DNA of 64,000 nt from Thiomicrorhabdus sp041583835 (GCF_041583835.1 NZ_JBFHFC010000003.1:109351-173350), one strand, 5' to 3'. Shown: positions 26,897 through 35,508, numbered from the stretch's first letter. Program-made: numbers and translations. Notes: a model not told the origin generated them from the letters alone.

Positions 26897-28123
26897 ATGA
26901 ACGATCAAAAAATCACCGACGACTTGCTTGATGAATTGGAGCAGCTGGAAGCATCTGCGGAAGCGCTGGAAGAACAAGTCAATCAGAATAAAGAAAAGCA
27001 GGAAGCGTTTCAGAAACTGGACTCCGCCAATCAAATCGACGCCTTAACTCTCGCAGTAGAAGCGGCAAGAACGGCCCAGGAAGCGGCAAGCCAAAGTCAC
27101 AAAGCGGCCGAAACCTCAATTAGCCACGCCAACCGACAAAAAGCGCAAATCATGGAGCTGTCGGAAGGTAACTTTGCCTGGCGTCAAGCGACCAAGGTCG
27201 CCGGCAACGAATTAAAGTCGGCTAAATCCAGCTTTGCGATCATGCTCTCGGCCAATGTCGCATTCAGCGTCATAGCCGCTTCGGCAATCGGCTGGATGCT
27301 TTATGACATGCATAAAAAACAAGCCCAGTTCAAAGGCGAAGTACTCGATATTATTCAGACCGAAAACACTCTATTTAATAAACAGATCACGATCAAAGTC
27401 GACCAGATCTCATCACTGTTAGAATTGTTGACGGCTGAAATCCAACGAATGAAGCCGTTGATTCAACAAAGCTTTAATGAAAACAAAACCGACTTGGAAA
27501 CCAATGCTCCACAAACTTCCAAAGTACCTGATGCGCAATCCGTTAAAATCGACTTAGCGCAAGAAGCGCCACAAACCACAGCCGACGCCACCTCCGGAAC
27601 GGAATCGACCGAGGCAACAAAACAACAACCAAACGCGGCCGTTACCGAAATAGCTTCGCAGGAACAGCCTAAGCCTAGCGACACGAAATCGTCTAACTTG
27701 GATGCACCGGAAAACGCTCAATACGCGGAAATCAAGAAACTGGTGGAACAGATTCTGGATGAACAACAAAAACTTCAAGCCAAAACACTGGTTGCCACAC
27801 AACAAGGGATTACCGAACAACAGGCTAAACAGCTAAAAGACATCAACTGGCTCGTCGGTAAACAGTCCAAAACATTGAACGAAATCAAGCAGACCCTGCT
27901 TAAGCAACCGACCGTTTCAACAGGAAAATCGTCCGCTGCCGATAATACGAAAACCCTGAAAAACTATGAACTTATTCAGCAAAGCTTAACGGAACTTAAA
28001 GCGCAATTGGAAAGCATTAAAGCACAGCAGGACAGCGTGCAGTCACAAGTCAAAGCGTTACAGGAAGAGACTCAGAAACTTAACCAGAAACCAAAGCCGT
28101 ACAGCTATCATCTTAAGGAATAA
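26897..28123 (+). CDS. Unrecognised membrane-anchored coiled-coil protein
   Basis: This 408-residue protein starts with a DDLLDELEQLEAS segment. It has a coiled coil (about 15-90), a single membrane helix (about 113-135, ANVAFSVIAASAIGWML), then a long Gln/Glu/Lys-rich coiled coil split by a Ser/Thr/Pro/Ala-rich linker (about 195-260). The Ala-rich region near residues 48-80 resembles the coil at 390-435 of the preceding protein in composition. That resemblance and the 17-base spacing suggest that the two products interact. The topology resembles an anchored scaffold. No catalytic motif is visible. Confidence 0.8.
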   Translation: MNDQKITDDLLDELEQLEASAEALEEQVNQNKEKQEAFQKLDSANQIDALTLAVEAARTAQEAASQSHKAAETSISHANRQKAQIMELSEGNFAWRQATKVAGNELKSAKSSFAIMLSANVAFSVIAASAIGWMLYDMHKKQAQFKGEVLDIIQTENTLFNKQITIKVDQISSLLELLTAEIQRMKPLIQQSFNENKTDLETNAPQTSKVPDAQSVKIDLAQEAPQTTADATSGTESTEATKQQPNAAVTEIASQEQPKPSDTKSSNLDAPENAQYAEIKKLVEQILDEQQKLQAKTLVATQQGITEQQAKQLKDINWLVGKQSKTLNEIKQTLLKQPTVSTGKSSAADNTKTLKNYELIQQSLTELKAQLESIKAQQDSVQSQVKALQEETQKLNQKPKPYSYHLKE

Positions 28124-28168
28124 ACCGTTTGCGCCTATTCAAGCCGACAAAGGTTAAAAAGCACATAC

Positions 28169-28198
28169 AAAAAAGCCACCCGAGCGGGTGGCTTTTTT
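28169..28198. terminator. Bidirectional terminator between the coiled-coil pair and the cyanate operon
   Basis: AAAAGCCACCCG pairs with CGGGTGGCTTTT around a two-base turn, with A and T runs on the two sides. It ends both the plus-strand pair and the minus-strand cyanate operon. Confidence 0.9.
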
Positions 28199-28215
28199 AT
28201 TGGTGAGATCGAAAA

Positions 28216-28692
28216 TCAAATCCCCCAGAAGGGACCGGAAACACCGATAACCGCTTCCAGTACACCCAATGACAAATTAATTGCAATCACCGGACGCATC
28301 TTGTCGTTCATCAACTTACCGGCCTCCGGAAATTGACTATCCGCAACCAACCCTTTAAATTTGGCAAACGGCACGAAATAAAGCCAAGCGAACAAGAAAA
28401 TCATCAGCCAACCGATCAACTGCATTGCGTGCAGATACAGAGGCGCTCTTTCGTAATCTCCGAAGCGCACGCTCCAATCCCAATAACCGGATATCACTAA
28501 CAGGACGATAAACGCCCATACCCAGGGAAAGAAACGACTAAAAACCCCAACCCACAGGGATAGGCGTTGCGGCGGTTGCAATTCCATTGCTGCCGGACGC
28601 AACACTCGATAAGCTAAAAAGATTCCGCCCACCCACAGTACGGCAACAACCGTGTGGATGGACGTTGCTAACATACTGGCAACATTCATCAT
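28216..28692 (-). CDS. CopD-like four-helix membrane protein
   Basis: This 158-residue inner-membrane protein has four predicted helices (about 8-28, 53-73, 85-105 and 135-155). It has conserved-looking His residues (SIHTVVAVLWVGG near residue 13, LHAMQLIGWL near 88), resembling the CopD / YkoY-type haem or copper membrane family. It is the last gene of the cyanate operon, 11 bases after the rhodanese gene and just before the terminator. A direct role in cyanate use is not evident. Confidence 0.7.
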   Translation of the reverse strand: MMNVASMLATSIHTVVAVLWVGGIFLAYRVLRPAAMELQPPQRLSLWVGVFSRFFPWVWAFIVLLVISGYWDWSVRFGDYERAPLYLHAMQLIGWLMIFLFAWLYFVPFAKFKGLVADSQFPEAGKLMNDKMRPVIAINLSLGVLEAVIGVSGPFWGI

Positions 28693-28703
28693 TGAACCCT
28701 ATT

Positions 28704-29552
28704 TTAAAATGGAAGGCCCTCTTCAATAGGTAATGACGGATCGCGTGACCACTCATTCCAAGAGCCGAAATAGAGTTTCACATTATCCATGCCTGCCGAC
28801 TTCAATGCAACCAGGGTATTTGAGGCTCTAGCCCCCTTGAAGCAATACAGATAAACCGGCGTGTCTTTCTCGATTCCTACGGTTTTACATTCCGCTAAAA
28901 TCTCATCCGGCGACTTAAGCATCGGAACCGCGCCCGGCTTCATCATACGATACCATTCGATCCATACCGCACCCGGCAGACGCCCCTTGCGCGGACAGAA
29001 ATCTTTACCGTACGGCGAAGAACTGTCGGCGATCCACTCATCGACGTCACGCACATCCAACATGACGGTACCGGAATCCAGCGCCGCCAAAACATCGTCT
29101 TTATCGACCATGAATTCGTTGCCCGTATCCTTAAGCGGAAACACCTTGGCAACCGGAGCCGACGCTTCCAAACTGACCGGAAAACCTTCCGCCAACCAAG
29201 ATTGATAACCACCCTGAAGGATACTGACTTTCTCATACCCCAAATAGGTCAACAAAAAGTAACCGCGGCAAGATTGCCCGAAACCGGTGTTCAACGAATC
29301 CTCATACAAGACCGCTGTTTCTTCGCCTGACAATCCGGCTTCGCCGAACGCCGTCGCGAAATTATCTTTCAGCTCGGCCAATCCTTCGGGAGTGGAAGTC
29401 GCCAAAAAGGTGAAAATACTATGAATATTCACAGCACCGGGGATATGCCCCTGCTCGTAAGCTTCCGGTGAACGCGTGTCGATAATGACAACCGGTTCGC
29501 TTTTCATCATTTGTTCCAGCTTGGATGCATTAATCAATAATGATTCCGACAT
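28704..29552 (-). CDS. Two-domain rhodanese, thiosulfate sulfurtransferase type
   Basis: This 282-residue protein has two rhodanese domains. The N-terminal one (about 8-125) lacks a catalytic loop. The C-terminal one (about 148-282) has active Cys237 in the loop CFKGARAS. The basic residues in the loop resemble thiosulfate-using rhodanese (CRKGVTA) rather than mercaptopyruvate transferase (CGSGVTA). Rhodanese moves sulfur from thiosulfate to cyanide, giving thiocyanate. It follows cynS by 64 bases with no terminator between, so it probably shares the cyanate operon and may connect cyanide, thiocyanate and cyanate handling. Confidence 0.87.
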   Translation of the reverse strand: MSESLLINASKLEQMMKSEPVVIIDTRSPEAYEQGHIPGAVNIHSIFTFLATSTPEGLAELKDNFATAFGEAGLSGEETAVLYEDSLNTGFGQSCRGYFLLTYLGYEKVSILQGGYQSWLAEGFPVSLEASAPVAKVFPLKDTGNEFMVDKDDVLAALDSGTVMLDVRDVDEWIADSSSPYGKDFCPRKGRLPGAVWIEWYRMMKPGAVPMLKSPDEILAECKTVGIEKDTPVYLYCFKGARASNTLVALKSAGMDNVKLYFGSWNEWSRDPSLPIEEGLPF

Positions 29553-29616
29553 AATACCTCTCCTTTAAATAACAACTTAAAATCGTTTCAACAGGCCGCT
29601 TTAAAACACCCCGCCG

Positions 29617-30060
29617 CTACCAAGCTTTATAAGCCAGGAATTTTCCGTTCATCTTAACCACGACACGATCTCCCGCCGGGTTCTCTTCTTTATCGATATC
29701 CATCGTGAAATCGATCGCACTCATGATGCCGTCACCGAATTTTTCATGAATCAATTCTTTCATCGTCGGGCCGTACACCCCTACAATTTCATATAGACGA
29801 TAAATAAGCGGATCGGTCGGCACAGCTTTTTCCCATGTTTTATGAGGAAATGCCTGCAAAGCAACCGCAACGGACGAATCCAAGCCAAGGTAATCACAAA
29901 TCTTCTCGGCCGGTTCCGCCTTTAGACTGTTCATTCCCAAACAGGCGGAAGTTACGAATACTTCGCCAAGTCCGGAAGCTTCGGAGATGTCTGCCCAGCT
30001 AGCACCCTTTTCCGCTTTCGCAAGAATAATCGCTTCCGTCATTTCGATTTTAGTCATCAT
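29617..30060 (-). CDS. cynS: Cyanase
   Basis: This 147-residue cyanate hydratase converts cyanate plus bicarbonate to carbamate and CO2; carbamate then yields ammonia. The catalytic residues of the E. coli enzyme are present as Arg88 and Glu91 (YRLYE) and Ser114 (IMSAID), with HEKFGDGIMSAI conserved. It overlaps the ATPase gene by four bases (ATGA). No cynT carbonic anhydrase is adjacent, unlike E. coli; an autotroph with other carbonic anhydrases would not need one. Confidence 0.97.
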   Translation of the reverse strand: MMTKIEMTEAIILAKAEKGASWADISEASGLGEVFVTSACLGMNSLKAEPAEKICDYLGLDSSVAVALQAFPHKTWEKAVPTDPLIYRLYEIVGVYGPTMKELIHEKFGDGIMSAIDFTMDIDKEENPAGDRVVVKMNGKFLAYKAW

Positions 30061-30923
30061 GCTATTTCTCTCTTCTTCAATAAGTTAACAGTCTGAGGCT
30101 GTCTATTCGGATCTACCACATCCTGATCAGCCGCAAAGTTTTTGGAACGATTTACCAGGAAATCCACCAAGTGATTGCGAATGTTGTAATAATCCGGGTG
30201 ATGAATGATATCGGTACGCTTTCTCGGTCTCGGAATCGTGACTTCAACCGATTCGGCAATTTGCGCCTTAGGTCCGTTACTCATCAACAAAATGCGATCC
30301 GACAGCAAAATCGCCTCGTCCACATCGTGCGTAATCATAAAGACCGTCTGCTTGGATTCGCTCCAGATTTTGATCAACTCCTCCTGGATGACACCTCGTG
30401 TCAAAGCATCCAAGGCACCGAACGGCTCATCCATCAATAACAGCTGAGGTTGAGTCGCAAAGGCACGTGCGATACTGACACGCTGACGCATTCCGCCGGA
30501 AAGCTCGGAAGGTTTGCGATTCATCGCATCCTTAAGCCCTACCAATTCCAGATACTTCTTACTGTGCGCCACGACCTGCTCTTTATTCCAAGCCGGCCAA
30601 CGCGCCTGCACCGCAAACGTAATATTGTGCAAAGTGGTACGCCACGGCAACAAACTGTAGTTTTGGAATACCACTCCGCGATCCAGGCTCGGACCGGACA
30701 CTTCACGTCCGTTCATAATCACCACGCCGTCGGTGGCTTCGTCCAATCCGGCCAAAATATTCAAAATCGTTGATTTACCGCAACCGGAATGACCGATCAC
30801 ACAGACAAACTCACCCTTTTCGATATTGAAGTTTGCGTGTTCGAAAATCGTTACCTCCGGATCGTTTCCACGACCCGGATAACTCTTCTTCAACCCTTGT
30901 ATCTCTAAAAAATGTCCCGTCAT
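30057..30923 (-). CDS. cynD: Cyanate/nitrate-type ABC transporter ATPase
   Basis: This 288-residue ATPase of the NrtD/SsuB/TauB family has Walker A GHSGCGKST, signature LSGGMRQRVSIARA, Walker B LLLMDEPFGALD and H-loop MITHDVDEA. Overlap with cynS and placement with a NrtA-like binding protein make cyanate the likely substrate. Nitrate or another small anion is possible. The C-terminal part extends beyond the core by about 40 residues. Confidence 0.88.
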   Translation of the reverse strand: MTGHFLEIQGLKKSYPGRGNDPEVTIFEHANFNIEKGEFVCVIGHSGCGKSTILNILAGLDEATDGVVIMNGREVSGPSLDRGVVFQNYSLLPWRTTLHNITFAVQARWPAWNKEQVVAHSKKYLELVGLKDAMNRKPSELSGGMRQRVSIARAFATQPQLLLMDEPFGALDALTRGVIQEELIKIWSESKQTVFMITHDVDEAILLSDRILLMSNGPKAQIAESVEVTIPRPRKRTDIIHHPDYYNIRNHLVDFLVNRSKNFAADQDVVDPNRQPQTVNLLKKREIA

Positions 30924-30932
30924 CTCTCTCTC

Positions 30933-31763
30933 CTATTCTTCGTACGCGATCCAACGAGCCGTAAATGCAAGGATCATATCCAACAGCATTCCGACCACAC
31001 CGATCATCAGGATAGAAAAGATTACGCTGGCCAAATCCAGGTTGTTCCATTCGTTCCACACGTAGTAACCGATACCGGTTCCACCCACCAACATTTCCGC
31101 CGCTACGATAACCAACCAAGCAATACCGATCGAAATACGCATACCGGTCAGGATCGTCGGTGCCGCAGCCGGAAGAATCACTTGTAAAGCTGTTTTAACT
31201 GCACTCAACTCATGCGTTTTGGCAACGTTAATCCAGTCCTTGCGAACGTTAGCGACACCAAAAGCGGTGTTAAGCAACATCGGCCAAATAGAACAGATAA
31301 AGATAACGAAAATGGCGGAGATCTCGGAATCCTTGATTATAAACAGTGCCAACGGCATCCACGCCAGCGGCGAGATGGGACGCAATACCTGGATATAAGG
31401 ATTCAAAGCGTTATACATCAACGGCGACATACCGATCAGAAAACCGATCGGAATCGCAATCAATGCCGCAAAGAAGAAACCGACCAAAACACGATAGATC
31501 GAATAACCCAACTGGATTCCGATCCCTTTGTCATTCGGACCGGCATCGTAGAATGGATTACTCAACTCCTCGTAAGCCAATTTGATGATTTCGGATGGAG
31601 GAGGAACCCTCGCCTCTTGAGACGCACCGCCCATCAACATTTCATACTCAGTCAGCGGTTTGGTATCCGTCGGAATCTGGTTCATCCACTCCCAGATCCC
31701 TAACAGAACCACTAACATGATGACGGAAAGCAGCGCTGATTTCAGTCTTAACATGTTAAACAT
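30933..31763 (-). CDS. cynB: Cyanate/nitrate-type ABC transporter permease
   Basis: This 276-residue inner-membrane permease of the NrtB/SsuC family has an N-terminal helix (about 10-25), a periplasmic stretch and the BPD-transport core from about residue 90. It includes the EAA-like loop around KTHELSAVKTALQVILPAAAP, which contacts the ATPase. It lies between the binding protein and ATPase genes with nine bases to the latter. Confidence 0.88.
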   Translation of the reverse strand: MFNMLRLKSALLSVIMLVVLLGIWEWMNQIPTDTKPLTEYEMLMGGASQEARVPPPSEIIKLAYEELSNPFYDAGPNDKGIGIQLGYSIYRVLVGFFFAALIAIPIGFLIGMSPLMYNALNPYIQVLRPISPLAWMPLALFIIKDSEISAIFVIFICSIWPMLLNTAFGVANVRKDWINVAKTHELSAVKTALQVILPAAAPTILTGMRISIGIAWLVIVAAEMLVGGTGIGYYVWNEWNNLDLASVIFSILMIGVVGMLLDMILAFTARWIAYEE

Positions 31764-31792
31764 ACAAACATCCTTGATTATTCATTCACTTA

Positions 31793-33265
31793 TTAGCTCT
31801 TACCAATCTTGAAGCTCTTCAAATACTCTTCAGGCTTGGTGTAATCGAACTCTTTACCCATAATGGTGTAATTCTCATAGGTCTTGCTCGGAGGGGTGTA
31901 ACCTAGCTCTTTCATAACCGCACCGGTTTCGGAAGCCAAATACACTTCTTCCGCGATCTTGTTATAGTCGATGTCACCGCTGATATAACCCCAGCGCTTC
32001 ATCTGAGTTAGAATCCAAACCCCCATCGAATGCCATGGGAACGGGTCAAAATCGATACGGTCAGGTACATTCTGAACACCACCCAAACCGTCGGCATAAC
32101 GTCCGGTTAATACCTGCTCGACCACCGGAACCGGCTGGTTCAAATAGTTCTTAGGCGAGATCGCCGCAGAGATTTCCTTACGGTTTTCCGGCTTGGCCGA
32201 ATACTCTGTCGCATCGATAATCGATCTCAACAATGCACCGTAAGTATTTGGATTTTCTACCGCAAACTCTTTACTACAAGCGAATGCACAACATGGATGC
32301 CCTTCCCAAATGTCTTTGGTCAAGGTATGAATGAAACCGACTTTTTCCCAAACGGCACGCTGGTTAAACGGATCAGGAGACAAATACCCATCCAAGTTAC
32401 CGGCACGTAAGTTAGCCACCATTTCCGGTGGCGGAACCACACGGATCTGAATATCCTTGTCAGGATCCAAACCATGCTCGGCAACGTAATATCGCAATAA
32501 GAAGTTATGCATTGAATATTCAAACGGCACACCGAACTTGAACCCTTTCCAGTCCTTAGGATCACGCTTGTCTTTATGATCGTTATGCAACACGATCGCC
32601 TGACCGTTGATGTTTTCAACCGTCGGCATAATGAATGGCTTAGCGGTTGAACCCGCCCCCATAGACATCGCCAAAGGCATAGGCGTCAACATGTGAGATG
32701 CGTCGTACTCTTTCGCCAACGACTTATCACGTGCAACCGCCCAACCGGCTGTCTTGATAACATCCACATCCAAACCGTATCGCTCATAGAAGCCCATCGG
32801 GTGCGCCATGATGATCGGCGTTGCACAGGTAATCGGAACAAACCCGATCTTCAATTTGCTCTTTTCAAGCTTGCCCATCCCCATGGTTTCTTTCAAAGCC
32901 GCTTTGGCCTCTTCCATTGGGAAAACCGTACCTAAAACCGAAGCGGCCGTACCGGCTCCCACCATGCTTAGGAAAGAGCGTCGGCTCATTTCGTTATGCC
33001 CGAATACCGATCTCACCACCGCACTTTCAATCGCACGATCCATAATTTCTTCAGAAGAACCCAATACCTCATCCTGCTCGGCAGAAACATGCATATTCTT
33101 AGCCATCGGTGATTCGTAGGCCGCTTTTTCAATGGCTTCCTGCTTTTGAGAAGCACTCATCGCACCTGAAGTTTTCTCAATCTGACAAATCGGACAATCG
33201 CAATCCGTTTTATGCAACAGACTCTTATTAGGATTAAAAGGGTCACTCAAGCTCTTAAAAGACAT
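31793..33265 (-). CDS. cynA: Cyanate/nitrate-type ABC transporter binding protein with internal Tat signal
   Basis: This 490-residue NrtA/CmpA-family solute-binding protein is the first gene of the cyanate operon. The folded binding domain starts near residue 140. Unusually, the twin-arginine signal (SRRSFLSMVGAG) lies about 95 residues in. The preceding tail contains a CDCPIC cluster (three Cys) and charged helices. I set ATG 33265 from a GAGG ribosome site eight bases upstream; an in-frame codon at 33283 would add six residues. The long tail may mean cytoplasmic retention, a delayed export check, or a metal-binding pre-region. Confidence 0.87.
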   Translation of the reverse strand: MSFKSLSDPFNPNKSLLHKTDCDCPICQIEKTSGAMSASQKQEAIEKAAYESPMAKNMHVSAEQDEVLGSSEEIMDRAIESAVVRSVFGHNEMSRRSFLSMVGAGTAASVLGTVFPMEEAKAALKETMGMGKLEKSKLKIGFVPITCATPIIMAHPMGFYERYGLDVDVIKTAGWAVARDKSLAKEYDASHMLTPMPLAMSMGAGSTAKPFIMPTVENINGQAIVLHNDHKDKRDPKDWKGFKFGVPFEYSMHNFLLRYYVAEHGLDPDKDIQIRVVPPPEMVANLRAGNLDGYLSPDPFNQRAVWEKVGFIHTLTKDIWEGHPCCAFACSKEFAVENPNTYGALLRSIIDATEYSAKPENRKEISAAISPKNYLNQPVPVVEQVLTGRYADGLGGVQNVPDRIDFDPFPWHSMGVWILTQMKRWGYISGDIDYNKIAEEVYLASETGAVMKELGYTPPSKTYENYTIMGKEFDYTKPEEYLKSFKIGKS

Positions 33266-33360
33266 ATTCAATACCTCGCACAATTTAGGTTAAATTAAGC
33301 GTCCATTCGGTGCATTCTCAATAACGACACATAACAACAGGATGCTTTTGAACTGTATTG

Positions 33361-33376
33361 AGCAGAACCTATGCCA
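33361..33376 (-). promoter_or_regulatory. Sigma-54 (-24/-12) promoter of the cyanate operon
   Basis: On the minus strand the sequence TGGCATAGGTTCTGCT has the invariant GG and GC pairs at the correct spacing. It fits TGGCAC-N5-TTGCA with two mismatches at less constrained places. It lies about 70 bases beyond the predicted start point from the cynA ATG, and a sigma-54 activator gene is divergent. No good sigma-70 promoter competes here. Confidence 0.7.
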
Positions 33377-33450
33377 TAGACAACATTAAGAAATAACACG
33401 TTGTTTATAAAGAAATTTAATAGAAGACACGCCGTAAAAAACACCTACTT

Positions 33451-33497
33451 TTTTTCGTAATTTAACGATTTTTCGTAGCCCTTCTACGAAAAATCGT
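33451..33497. promoter_or_regulatory. Inverted-repeat activator site between regulator and cyanate operon
   Basis: A perfect 14-base inverted repeat, ACGATTTTTCGTAG (33465-33478) and CTACGAAAAATCGT (33484-33497), is separated by five bases. A further half site TTTTTCGTA at 33451-33459 lies one and a half turns away. The centre is about 105 bases upstream of the -24 box, the usual range for a sigma-54 enhancer. It also lies 64 bases before the regulator start, allowing autoregulation. Confidence 0.7.
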
Positions 33498-33560
33498 AAT
33501 TCGGTATGATTATCGCTTTAGGCTAAAAACTGAATTAAATTGACTCTATGACGCCACGTT

Positions 33561-35444
33561 ATGAAAACCCTCTACGAGCAACTTTTCGACAAAAATCAAG
33601 AAGCGATCCTGATGATCGATCCCTTCGAAAACCGGATACTGCAAGCTAATCCGATTGCACTGCAACTGTTTGGCTTTACCGAAGAACAAATCCAAAACTT
33701 GAGTGTCACCCAACTTTTCAGACCCAGCTTAGCGAAACTGGTTGTCTTCACGGAAGAAGCCCTGGAAAAGAAACACGCCTGGAGTAACGAACTGCAAGCG
33801 CTGACAGCAAAAGAACAACCGATAGACCTTGAAGTATCGGCCGTCCTCCTGGGCAACACGCCAACGTCCGTTATCGCCTGCACCCTACGCAACAAAAAAA
33901 CCTTGGAAGAACTCCGCCAGCTTTCCGAAGCCAATAAACTTCATCGTGACGGTCTGGAACATTGGCAAACCATTGAAAACGTATTCCGAGAATTTGAACG
34001 CGAAAACCAATTGATTCTGCGCGCGGTCGGTGAAGGCATCTACGGCGTCGATGTCGACGGCAACACCACTTTTATCAACCCGGCGGCGGAACGCATGCTT
34101 GGCTGGAAAGCGGATGAACTGATCGGTAAAAACATGCACGCCATGATTCACCATAGCCACAGTGACGGTAGTGAATACATGGGAGAAGACTGCCATATTT
34201 ATGCCGCTATCCGGGACGGTGAAGTTCGTCACGTCGAAGACGAACTTTTTTGGCGAAAAGACGGCCATTCCATTCAAGTTGAATACACCAGTACCCCGAT
34301 TCTGGATAACGGCCGCTTAGTGGGTGCGGTTGTCATTTTCCGGGATATCAGCGAACGTAAACTCGCCGAAGAGAAACTGCACTCCGCTTTGAACGAAGTG
34401 CAAACTCTGAAAAAGCGCCTGGAACTTGAAAACGCCTATCTTCAGGAAGAGTACCGCTCCGAACACAACTACAAACAAATTGTCGGTAAAAGCGCGGCAA
34501 TCCATAAAATCATTCAGCAGATCGAACTGGTGGCACCGACCGACGCTAACGTTCTGATCAGCGGCGAATCCGGTACCGGTAAAGAGCTGATCGCCCGCGC
34601 TATTCACGAAAGCAGCGGTCGAAAAAATCGTCCATTGATTCGCGTCAACTGCGCTTCCATTCCAAGAGAGTTGTTCGAAAGCGAATTTTTCGGACACATC
34701 AAAGGCGCATTTACCGGCGCCGTCAGTGACCGAGCCGGACGTTTCGAGCTGGCCGACGGCGGTTCGCTATTCTTGGACGAAGTCGGAGAAATCCCGATGG
34801 AACTGCAAAGTAAACTGTTGCGCGTTTTGCAGGAACAACAATTCGAACGCGTCGGCGAATCCAAAACCCGCAGTGTAGACGTTAGAATCATCGCCGCCAC
34901 CAACCGCGATCTCAAACAGGAAGTTCAAGCAAAGAATTTTCGCGAGGATCTCTATTTCCGATTAAACGTTTTTCCGATCGAGTCGATTCCCCTGAGGGAT
35001 CGTATCGAAGACATCCCTCTGCTCGCGGATCACTTTCTCAAACTGGCCTGCCTAAAATTCGGTAAACCGCCGATTAACTTCACCGTCGGCGACATTCAAA
35101 AAATGAAAGCCTATTCCTGGCCGGGTAACATTCGCGAACTGGTCAACGTCATTGAACGGGCCATCATCTTATCCAACGAGAAAAGGCTGGAATTAAACCT
35201 TCCAAAACAAAACGAGCTTCAAGAAAAACAACCGGAATCGGCAAAACAGGATCTTTTGGTTCAGACCAAACAGGAACGTCTGGAAGAGGAAAAGCAGAAT
35301 ATTATCAATGCCTTGACCTTATGCAACGGCAAAGTTTTCGGAAGTAATGGCGCAGCGGAACTTCTAAACCTTAAACCGACCACCTTAAACTCCAGGATCA
35401 AACGTCTCGGCATTAATCGCCATAGCTACGTTAAGACCGGTTAG
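33561..35444 (+). CDS. Sigma-54-dependent activator with two PAS domains
   Basis: This 627-residue enhancer-binding protein has an N-terminal PAS domain (about 5-110), a second PAS/PAC (about 150-265), a coiled linker, an AAA+ domain (about 305-540) and a Fis-type helix-turn-helix (about 580-620). The AAA+ domain carries Walker A GESGTGKE (335-342), the sigma-54 contact loop GAFTGA (382-387) and Walker B LFLDEVGE. It has no phosphoacceptor receiver domain, so PAS-bound signals probably control it directly. It is divergent from the cyanate operon and likely its activator; E. coli instead uses the LysR-type CynR. Confidence 0.9.
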   Translation: MKTLYEQLFDKNQEAILMIDPFENRILQANPIALQLFGFTEEQIQNLSVTQLFRPSLAKLVVFTEEALEKKHAWSNELQALTAKEQPIDLEVSAVLLGNTPTSVIACTLRNKKTLEELRQLSEANKLHRDGLEHWQTIENVFREFERENQLILRAVGEGIYGVDVDGNTTFINPAAERMLGWKADELIGKNMHAMIHHSHSDGSEYMGEDCHIYAAIRDGEVRHVEDELFWRKDGHSIQVEYTSTPILDNGRLVGAVVIFRDISERKLAEEKLHSALNEVQTLKKRLELENAYLQEEYRSEHNYKQIVGKSAAIHKIIQQIELVAPTDANVLISGESGTGKELIARAIHESSGRKNRPLIRVNCASIPRELFESEFFGHIKGAFTGAVSDRAGRFELADGGSLFLDEVGEIPMELQSKLLRVLQEQQFERVGESKTRSVDVRIIAATNRDLKQEVQAKNFREDLYFRLNVFPIESIPLRDRIEDIPLLADHFLKLACLKFGKPPINFTVGDIQKMKAYSWPGNIRELVNVIERAIILSNEKRLELNLPKQNELQEKQPESAKQDLLVQTKQERLEEEKQNIINALTLCNGKVFGSNGAAELLNLKPTTLNSRIKRLGINRHSYVKTG

Positions 35445-35467
35445 TTAAAACCGCCTAAAAAAGAACC

Positions 35468-35508
35468 GGCGGGACACGCGGACCACACAATGCAACTCCC
35501 GCCTTTTT
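35468..35508. terminator. Bidirectional terminator between regulator and kinase-cyclase gene
   Basis: GGCGGGA (35468-35474) pairs with TCCCGCC (35497-35503), followed by a T run on the plus strand and preceded by an A run. It lies between two convergent genes. The long 22-base loop makes it weaker. Confidence 0.6.

Noticed and set aside
33465..33497. Reading the perfect palindrome as an intrinsic terminator
   Set aside because: It lies in a spacer between two divergent genes, not after a gene end, and has no T run next to the stem.
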